Origin: Blattamonas nauphoetae
Lineage: Eukaryota; Preaxostyla; Oxymonadida
DNA length: 34,791 bases
Direction: 5' to 3'
Assembly (NCBI GenBank): GCA_033064195.1
Contig: JARBJD010000548.1
Coordinates: 1 to 34,791, forward strand
Position 1 is the first letter of the stretch; each line of letters begins with the position of its first letter. Shown here in pieces: positions 20,340 through 28,255 of this stretch. The position numbers and the translations under genes are program-made. The notes under the pieces were generated by a model. It saw nothing but the letters and a program-made list of their open reading frames with translations. It was not told the DNA's origin and searched no databases.

Positions 20340-20608
20340 TAGTCTGAGGAATGTTTATAAATGGATCTCAGGCGAATTATAAGTGAAAACTGGGAAAAAT
20401 GTTTTGTTGTGGGTCTTAATTTGAAAGAACTTGGTTATTTTGAAAGAACTGTGTTATTTTGAAGAGCTCTTTCGATTCAATTAGGATCGTACCCTATTCA
20501 AATAGAAGTCACTTCATTCAGATTTATCGACCGTATATTTAAAATAACCCCGTAAATTTACATCAACCTTAACATTTCAAAACCATACTTCATTCGGTTT
20601 TGGGTCTA
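20340..20608 (-). repeat. 270-bp AT-rich interspersed repeat, copy C
   Basis: Reverse complement of the repeat at 14864-15131, essentially identical apart from run-length differences. It is bounded on both sides by TAG/CTAG (CACTAGTCTGAG on the left, GGGTCTAGTGGC on the right), which may be a target-site signal. The 100-bp repeat at 20607-20709 abuts it directly. Confidence 0.8.
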
Positions 20609-20709
20609 GTGGCGTATTTCAAAATAACTTAATTATTTCAAATTTCCCATAGTTCTATTCAAATATACCCACTTGTTTTAAAATACCATACTTCATTCAG
20701 TTTGGGTCT
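20607..20709 (-). repeat. 100-bp interspersed repeat, stand-alone copy
   Basis: Opposite-strand copy of the block at 16986-17087, flanked by CTAG on both sides (GGGTCTAGTGGCG and GGGTCTAGTGATAG). It has no coding capacity. Its position immediately against the 270-bp repeat, sharing the CTAG, suggests insertion at the same preferred site. Confidence 0.75.
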
Positions 20710-20714
20710 AGTGA

Positions 20715-22740
20715 TAGACGCATCAGACCCATCAACTGTTTTAAAGGGTCGATCGTGGCCACTTTCGAAGATTGGCTTCCTCTCAATACTTTCAGAAAGA
20801 ACACAGTGAAAACGGTTCATGTCTCCAAGAACAATATTCACAGCTCCCAGCAACTGGGTCATGAGTCCGTTGTTGTCTTCATTCCAACTCCGAAGGATGG
20901 TGTGAAATCAGTCAGCCTCGTCTCCGTCACACCCGCCATTCACTGTTTTTTGGATTTGTTCCTGGCGCGTTTGTTTCACGTCGTGTTCTTCTTCAGCCGA
21001 CAAATCCAGTTCTGCCTCTCGTTCATCCTACTCCCTCAACGCTCGATCAAACGGATCTTTCATCGCTCTCAAGTCTTTTTCACACTGCTCTGTCAGGTCT
21101 TCGTCGATTTTGTGCATCTACTCTTCGCTGCTGCTCTGAAGTAGCTCCATTTGTTATCAACTGCTGGGCGGCGCTTTTGCTGACCCCCTTCCCTCTCGTC
21201 GCTGTTCGGCGTATTTCATAACGTCATCCAGCGCAGACGCCTTTCGTTCACTTCTTCGTCTACACAGCTTCTGCTTCGGCCTCGTTGAAGGCGTCGTTCG
21301 AGACTTAGTTCAGACGAGGGTCGTGTCTGTCCACAATCAGCATTGTCTCCATCCGCTGTGGATTCTGCGTCAGATTGAACGATGTTGCGTCGAACGCCTC
21401 GTTGAAGAGCATCAAGAACGCTGCGAGGTAGTGAAGGAGCGTGTGGAGCTCAGCATCGTGTCCGACGTTGTATCCTTTCCGAGCAGCGCTCATGTCGAAC
21501 GTGAACTGCTGCGTCGAGTCGAGGGACAACTGAGGAGCGGGATGGTGTCAGAATCTGCGTTGGATCGACAATTCGTTCCTCGCTCGCTCTCGTTCGCGTG
21601 CTCGATTCATTACCCAAGTTGAGCAGCCGCGTGAAGTCATCGCAGAAGGCGGGATGGAGGAGCGACAGCGAGTGTGTGATGATCTGCACAGACACGAGGG
21701 CATCCGCTGTCTCCGCTGCGTGAGTGTCGGCATCGTCTGCGGCGGCGAAGGAAGCACGCGCGCGACTCCACTCCTCGTTCTCCGGCGGAGGCGCAACAGG
21801 CGTGGATGGTCCTGGCGACGGTGAGTCTAACGGCGGAGGCGGTTCAGAGTCAGGTCGTCGCTTTCGAAGCGGGTGGCTGGATATTGGACAATTGCGAGGC
21901 CTCATGTCGCCCGAGGATCTCGTCGGTGATGTTGTCGTCAGAAGGATGTGCTTCGTCCTGCGGTGAATTGTTGCGGAGTGGCAGGAGTGGGCTGGCGGAC
22001 GATGCTCATTCGGAGGTACGGGCGCGGATTGAACAGTCGCAGTGGCGGGCTTGCTGTTAGACTGGTCGAGTAGTCGGCGAGAGAACACGTGCTGGATTCA
22101 GCTTTCTGGTCGTTCTCTTTCAGAAGGAAGGAGATGGCTGTCGTCAACAAAGTGAAGAATTCTGAAGCTGACTGAGTCTGGTGGCTGTTCGTCGGGCTCT
22201 TGAAGACGTTCGGAAGATCAAACTTGGACTTTTCCTTCCTCAGCGGGCCTGCCGATTTGTGCCTTCGAGGACGAGGTGACTGCTGCTAGTGAGGGTTCTC
22301 GAAGGAGGCATGATGAAGGGAGGATGTGGAAGAGTGTCGATGTGAAGCTGGCGAGAATTGCTGCGGAAGGGTGTCTTGAGGATGTCGATTTATCTGACGC
22401 TGCGTCAGAACGTCCAAATACCCGACGAGCAGCGGGAGAACACGATGTAGTACAATCGGTGCAGAATGATGACGCCGTCCTCGTCCACAAACTGTTCGAT
22501 GAGGCGTTCATTTTGGTCCAGTGGGTGTAGCAGCGAGACGGAGAGGACTGCGTGGAGGTAGTGCAGCAGAGGCGACTTGAGGAACAGGAGGAAGAGAGTC
22601 GCTGAACAGATCCTGGGATCTCAGTTAGGAGGAAAGGCTGTTAAGTGCGTGAAGTATGAAATTGATGATGAAGACGTTGCGGCGTTCATCTGACGTTCAC
22701 TTGTCCATTGTTTGTTTTCATAATCACGAAGAATGTTGAT
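20715..22740 (-). CDS. Unrecognised helical protein, minus strand
   Basis: Several minus-strand pieces read as one long helical protein, but I do not recognise it. From the 5' side: INILRDYENKQWTSERQMNA and VFIINFILHALNSLSS (about 22640-22740); LFLLFLKSPLLHYLHAVLSV, LDQNERLIEQFVDEDGVIIL and HRLYYIV (about 22440-22620); SEFFTLLTTAISFLLKEND (about 22120-22170); a Pro/Ser-rich linker (about 21780-21900); VSVQIITHSLSLLHPAFCDD (about 21640-21715); AELHTLLHYLAAFLMLFNEA and FNLTQNPQRMETM (21305-21529); a charged coil KIDEDLTEQCEKDLRAM with SAEEEHDVKQTRQEQIQK (about 20941-21115); and a last piece LMTQLLGAVNIVLGDMNRFH (to about 20715). It could be a HEAT-like or vesicle-traffic protein. Frame changes prevent a firm exon model, and decay is possible. 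Confidence 0.45.
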
Positions 22741-23612
22741 TCCAGTTCAAATTGCGTAGAAATGCGTCTTGACTTGATCATATTGTTTTGAGAGACTGTC
22801 TTCTTCTTCTTTAGTCTCCTGCGAAAAAACATCGTTCAATGACGTCAGTTTAATTCCATCTTCAATTACAGCTGGCATTTTCTCGCTTATTCACATCAGT
22901 TCAGTTTTGATGAGGCCGGTTTCTTTGTCTTCTTCTCCTGCACTCACAGCAACAACAAAAACGGACGAAGTCAACAGAGATCAATGAGTAGCAGAGAATC
23001 AGTGTGGAGGATTGTGGGTTGAAATCTCTTTCAAGTTCTTGCCAGATTCGTTCAGGGATCCTTCTTTGGGAAGATATGGATCAGATGCGCCGGTGAGTCT
23101 TCGAACAGCCAACTCAGAAGTCTCCTTGTTTTCATTGGGGTTGAAAAGGTTCATTGGGGTTGTTCCTCTTTCCGTCCGACAATTGCTCCCATCTTGTTTG
23201 ACACTCCACTGCCAGCAGTTTTCGTTGTTTAGTCCGCCCAGCCAAGTTTCTTGTCCATCCACCCATCTTTAATGTCGTCTCAAACGTAGATTCCTCAAAC
23301 GGCCTCCATATTCCCACAGATCCTGTCATCGCGAGCGAGATGTTGGGATCTGATCACTAGTAATTCTTGTCGCTAATCGCAACGTGGCACGACTTAGAAG
23401 GCATCGAAATTGTTTAAAACATTCATTAAAGTCATATATGATGAGTAGAATCAGATCTGGGGCGTCATGAAACAATTGAGGATCAAACTTGGAAGAGAAG
23501 TGATTGTCGACTTATTGAGGTATTTCGACAGGCCTAGGAGTTTGATGCATTTGAGACTGATAGGTTATTGTGAAAAGTCACCAGAGTCGAGAAAGAGATG
23601 ATCAGGAGAGAC
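22741..23612. other. Interval with one weak minus-strand frame
   Basis: A minus-strand frame at 22999-23262, overlapped by another at 23132-23329, contains ENCWQWSVKQDG and FNPNENKETSELAVRRLTG, with Asn-rich polar composition and no recognised domain. The rest, up to the retroelement at 23613, shows nothing I can name. The possible 5' part of the helical gene at 20715-22740 may lie here. Confidence 0.3.
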
Positions 23613-23651
23613 CATTCACTCTTCAGTGATTGTCGACGAATGGCTTTTCTG

Positions 23652-23765
23652 GGGATGAAGAAAGTTTGAGTAATTTTCCTGTGAATTGATCTTAAATGAA
23701 GAAAGAATGAGTTACTTTTTGGCTTTTTGGAGTTTTGGTTCCGTGAAGTCCCCCTTTGTTACTCC
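23652..23765. repeat. Left inverted terminal repeat of the DIRS-like element
   Basis: About 114 bp, from GGGGATGAAGAAAGTTTGAG to CTTTGTTACTCC. Its reverse complement is at 27985-28103, almost identical. The outermost 39 bp (23613-23651) are not shared with the right end but are matched by the internal complementary region, as in DIRS-1. Confidence 0.9.
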
Positions 23766-24355
23766 TTTTTATTGATCTTCACGTATAAGAATGAGTGAGA
23801 GAGAACAGAAAATACCATTATAGCTCCATCAGCGGAGCAGATGGCATCGAACCTCAACGCTATGTTCGACATAAAGACGGAGTTGTTCGTTTCTTGCGGC
23901 TTGGAGGGACGATGATAATGACGTTCTGGAGAAGTTCAAGGGGTTTCTCATCCCAGGGACCTCACACCATACGCGAACATGTTGTTCCACATGGTAAGAA
24001 TCTTCTCAAAACACATAGATCTCGCCGGGCGACAAGATTCGTCTGTCTGGAGAAGTCTCCTCCCTCCGGAGGATCAATGGAGAGTGGAGGTTCCCAGGTT
24101 TGAGTGAAAGCAGTTGTACAGCCTCACCTCCACAATACCTTTCGATCATTATCTCCCGCACCAATTTACTCCACGGGGATAGCCATATTTCGGAACTTGG
24201 ATCATCATCAGGCGGTGATATGGCCCACTGACCCTCAGCATCCTGTGGAGATCGGGCAAGGACATCCCAACCCCTTGATGGAGGTATAAACGAAGGAGGG
24301 AGGGCGGAGGCTCTCGGACACCGCCCACCTCTCCCGGAATTTCAATGGGAGGAAG

Positions 24356-25018
24356 GTGAGAGAACAGAACTCAAGGAGGATGACAAGTATTCCGGATGTG
24401 AAGTTTTATCCGGACACAGTTTCGAAATTACAAAGTGACAAGGGTAAGAATCACACCTCAACAGTCATTGCACCTGACTGGAATTCTTTCCATCTGGTCA
24501 AAATGGGGGTTGTTTCTTTCCGAAAATCGGACTCGGTTGAGGAACTTGCGAGATCGATCGAACTAATGACCTTGAAGGCGTCGGAGATCACGAAATCGAT
24601 AAACGATGTCAGGATTACACACCTACTCGCATTGCCAGCAGAAGAGGGCGACGACCACGGAAGGAGTCAGAGCAGAGACAGGAGAAGAGGATCAAGCTTT
24701 GGTGAAAAGCGGGACAAAGCTCGATTGCAAAGTCAACAGATCCGTTCCGCGACGCTGCGCTTTTCGTCCGGGCCCCGATCCAGGGGCATCAGGACTCGAT
24801 CCACGACAACGACAGACCAGACCATTCAGCAATTTCCAACAACAGGGAGACAGCCACACCCGCGGTATCCTCCATCAGCACAGGACCATGGTCGCAGGGA
24901 GGCTCATACGGAGGAGCCCGCAGCATCATCCCGGCGGGGTCACACACCCTCGAACCCACCGAACAGGTTTCAGCCTCACCTACAGCCGAGGCAGGGTTCC
25001 CAGCGCCGGAACTAGGAA
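24356..25018 (+). mobile_element. Gag-like region of the DIRS-like element
   Basis: An open region of 219 codons upstream of the reverse transcriptase, in the place of ORF1 of DIRS elements. The N-terminal part is mixed and helical (VEELARSIELMTLKASEITK). The C-terminal part is rich in Arg, Ser, Pro and Gln, consistent with nucleic-acid binding. No zinc knuckle is seen. Assignment rests mainly on position. Confidence 0.5.
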
Positions 25019-25239
25019 AGGATCGTCGATATCCACAGATTGGAGGGAGGACCAGACATTTTGGCGAGCGTGGGAAGAATATGGCCTCGGGTCGGTGGTT
25101 CGGAAGGATTCAGCATCGATTGGAGGGATGGGGAGGTTCCGACTTTCAAGTATACTCCCCTTCGAGTTGCGTCTCTCCGGGAGAGAGGAGGGCTTGGCAG
25201 AAGTCATCAGAAGGAGCTCGCGGATGGAGTGATCAAGGG

Positions 25240-25720
25240 AGGTGGCGAGAGACACAATCAAGTGCTGGAACCCAACGTTTGTTATTCAGAAGGCGACGGG
25301 GGTTGGAGGAGAATATTGGATTGCCAGGCAAATCAACAGCAGCGTAATGCAGGAACACTTCAAGATGGAAGGATACTCAGCTGTGGCTCACATGTTGGAG
25401 GAGGGTTGTGGATATGCAAGCTGGATCTGGCGCATTCTTTCACATCGCCCTCAGTCCGCGAGAACATCTTTACTTCGGATTTCAGCACAGGGGAGAACAT
25501 ACGCAGCAGACGATGTGTTTCGGGTTGACTTCGGCCCCAAGGCAATTCACAAAACTCGTGAGACCGGTGGTAGCAAAGTTCAGGAGACACCCATACTGGT
25601 TTACCTGGACGATTTCATCGTCATGGGGCCAGTCAAAGGAGGCAGCGGAGGAGAATGTAGAACGGGTGAGAGCAGAACTCGAAAACTAGGGCTTCACAAT
25701 CAATTTGGAGAAGTCTGTAT
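25240..25720 (+). mobile_element. Reverse transcriptase region of the DIRS-like element
   Basis: The catalytic signature YLDDFIVMG is present, preceded by a block with CFGLTSAPRQFTKLVRPV, the usual RT palm motif before the YxDD box. Order and wording match the RT of DIRS and related tyrosine-recombinase retroelements. The region is interrupted. Confidence 0.85.
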
Positions 25721-26079
25721 TCACAGCGAGCCAGCGGGTGCAATTCTTAGGCTGGAATGGAATTCAGTAGCCAGGACAGTCGGAGTGGGGCAGAGAAACG
25801 GAAACTGGTTCTGGAAGCAGTGAGGGAGAGATTGAGGCAAGCCGGGAAAGATGGAGAAGTCAGAGTCAAAACGATGGCATCGTTGATCGGCAAATGCAGG
25901 CGATGGCCTTTGCGGACAGTATGGTTCATTTCAAGACTCGTCATCTTGTCGATTGAAGGAGTCTCTTGTGTCCAAACACGGTTGGAACGCAAGAGGGAAG
26001 CCGGCCTGGCGGAAGTCGAAGAGCTGAGATGGTGGAAAACAAGGCTGGCGATGAAGATGGAGCGTACGATCCAACAGTT

Positions 26080-26810
26080 CGACCATCTTGTTACCATGGT
26101 CTCAGACGCCAGCGAATGGGGACTCGGGGTAATTTGGGAGAGAAGGGATGGCGAGAAACAGAGTTGGCAACGCAGATCGATGCCGGCGAGACAACGTGGT
26201 CGAGCAATCGAAGGAAGCCGAGGCGATCTTGGAGGGCTTGAGGAGGGGTAAAAAGAGGTATGATCAGGAATGGAGAAGACGTTCTTGTCAGATCAGACAA
26301 TATGGCAGCGGTTGCCAACATCAATCGGAGGAACTGCGCGGTTTCACTCCTCCCACAGTTTTGTGCACTGTTTCAACAGGCGGACAGCGCACGGAGCAGA
26401 ATTTGGGCCGAACACATAGCGGGCAAGGAGAACGTAGTGGCAGACAGACTCGCGGATGCGATGCCACGGACTACGCCCTGAAACCGGAGATCTTCAGATG
26501 GATCATCCGGGAGTTCAAGATCTTGCTGAGCGTAGACGCCTTCGCGTCGGCACAGAACAGGAAAGTCAGAAGATTCTGGTCGCTGACTCAGGAAAGCGGG
26601 TCGGCGGGGACAAACGCGATGCTCCAAGACTGGAACGGAGAGTCGTGCGTTTCGCCTTCCCCGATTCCCCATCCAGAGAGTACTACTGAAATGGAAGAAG
26701 AGCACCACTCACCTCATCCTGGTGATTCCAGATTGGAGCACGATTCCGCAGAGACGTGTTGGAGCAAGAAGCACTCAAGACACTATCACTGGGAAGGACA
26801 GAGGAAGTGA
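26080..26810 (+). mobile_element. RNase H and methyltransferase-like domains of the DIRS-like element
   Basis: RNase H motifs DASEWGLGVIW, RSDNMAAVANINRR and HIAGKENVVADRLAD appear in order. They are followed by a segment with IFRWIIREFK, SVDAFASAQNRKVRRFW and DWNGE, which matches the N6-adenine methyltransferase-like domain usually found after RNase H in DIRS elements. The region is interrupted. Confidence 0.8.
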
Positions 26811-26889
26811 CGACGATCGGCCCAGGCCTAGAAGCGAGCAGGAGCTCGCGCCCACCAGGTCTCCTCCGAGCATTCTTGCTGGGGAGATC

Positions 26890-27805
26890 TGGGAGGGACT
26901 ACAGACATGTTAGGGATGGAGGAAGACACGATGCTTTGGATCCTCGCGGGAATCAGTGAGGCTACTGTACGCCAATATGCCGCATCTATAAGGAAGTGGA
27001 TCGAGGAGGAATATCAAGCGAAGAGAGATTGACAGCACTCAACCCTGTGCAGGTCTCGAATTTCCTCTCTCGGTGGATGAGGAGGACTAAATCCCCAAAC
27101 ACAACCTCGATTGCGCGGAGCGCTCTATCTTCCTTTCCCAGCTGCTGGGAAAAGGCCAGGTCGGTACCTCGCTCACGGTCACAGCGACTATGCGGGGAAT
27201 TCGCCGAGTGAACCCACAGAAACCAAAATATTCAGACATTTGGGACGCCAGGATCATGGAGAAGGAAGTTTTGAGGAGATGGACTGACAGGGACACGCTA
27301 GGCGATGACGAGATCAGGACTGCGCTCGCCGTCACCCTCATCCTTCAACATGCGCTTCTGTTTCACGGAAATGAGCCGAATCAATCGAGAGACTGTCAGG
27401 ATCGATCAGGAGAATGACGAGATCAGCTTCATCACCAGACTGAAAACTGGCGACGGGGAGGAAACGGTGACGCTGAAAGAGAGCCATCTGACCGAAGGGT
27501 TGAGAGCAAGGGATTGGATTTCGCTATTGGACGGAAGGAGGGAGGTCGAATGGGGGACAATTACTCGGGATCTCGACAGGTCGTTATCAGCAGGAGATCG
27601 CCTCCAGAATTAAACTGCTCATGGGCACGATTGGGTTGGACAGTTCGAAGTACGGTCCGTACTCCCTTAAACACGCGGGAAGATCGAGGAACAGATTGAT
27701 TGGGATGAGCGACGGGGACAACGCTCGACAGGCAAGACTCTCCTCGAGGACAAACACCCTCCAACGATTCTATATCAAGCAGTCATCACCTCCCAACGGA
27801 CTCTA
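26890..27805 (+). mobile_element. Tyrosine recombinase region of the DIRS-like element
   Basis: The N-terminal core-binding part has GISEATVRQYAASIRKWIEE. The catalytic part has ALLFHGNEP/EMSRINRETVRI-type sequence around the first catalytic Arg, and the C-terminal box has YSLKHAGRSRNRLIGMS followed by the tyrosine region TNTLQRFY. This recombinase replaces an integrase in DIRS-group elements. The region is interrupted. Confidence 0.8.
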
Positions 27806-27810
27806 ACTTT

Positions 27811-27899
27811 CTTCATCCCGAACTGAGAAAGCCATTCGTCGACAATCACTGAAGAGTGATTCCGACAATGGTTTCGAAAGAAGGGATGAAGAAAGTTTC
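27811..27899. repeat. Internal complementary region of the DIRS-like element
   Basis: The first part, around GCCATTCGTCGACAATCACT, is the reverse complement of the element's left outer edge (23613-23665). The second part, around TTCCGACAATGGTTTCGAAA, is the reverse complement of the right outer edge (28093-28128). This two-part arrangement is the circular-junction template known from DIRS-1, and it fixes the element boundaries. Confidence 0.9.
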
Positions 27900-27984
27900 C
27901 TGCCGCCACCCGCCCCAGCAACTCGACAATCGGAACGACTTAAAATAAGGAAACTTTCTTCCCCTCTTTCGAAATCCTCCCAAC

Positions 27985-28103
27985 GGAGTAACAAAGGGGG
28001 GATCACTTCACGGAACCAAAACTCCAAAAAAGCCAAAAAGTAACTCATTCTTTCTTCATTTAAGATCAATTCACAGGAAAATTACTCAAACTTTCTTCAT
28101 CCC
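27985..28103. repeat. Right inverted terminal repeat of the DIRS-like element
   Basis: Reverse complement of 23652-23765 with only minor differences. The unique outer right edge continues to about 28128. Confidence 0.9.
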
Positions 28104-28255
28104 TTCTTTCGAAACCATTGTCGGAAAAAAATGACAAAGATCCTTCTTGGATGCAATTGTAATAATCAATGTGCTATGAAGCTAGACACCCCACTGAGGA
28201 AGACGACACTAAAATGCAAAATAAAACTTTTAAAGAAGGAGAAAAACGACTCAAA

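Larger units (their letters stand above)
23613..28128 (+). mobile_element. DIRS-like tyrosine-recombinase retroelement, broken
   Basis: A 4.5-kb element of the DIRS group, which replicates by reverse transcription and integrates with a tyrosine recombinase instead of an integrase. The ends are inverted repeats rather than direct LTRs. An internal complementary region near the right end matches both outer edges, which is the hallmark of DIRS-1-type elements. Parts in order on the plus strand: gag-like region (about 24356-25018), reverse transcriptase (about 25240-25720), RNase H (about 26080-26470), methyltransferase-like domain (about 26480-26810) and tyrosine recombinase (about 26890-27805). 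The length is close to the 4.8 kb of Dictyostelium DIRS-1. The coding part is interrupted, with roughly half a dozen or more breaks, some of which may be assembly noise. The terminal repeats are almost identical, so the insertion looks young. It lies just downstream of the kinase gene's 3' end. Confidence 0.9.

Noticed and set aside
14864-20608. The long inverted repeats looked at first like the ends of a Polinton or other large DNA element.
   Set aside because: Only 5.7 kb is enclosed, with no protein-primed polymerase, integrase, ATPase or capsid-like frame. The repeats are better explained as two copies of one short element.
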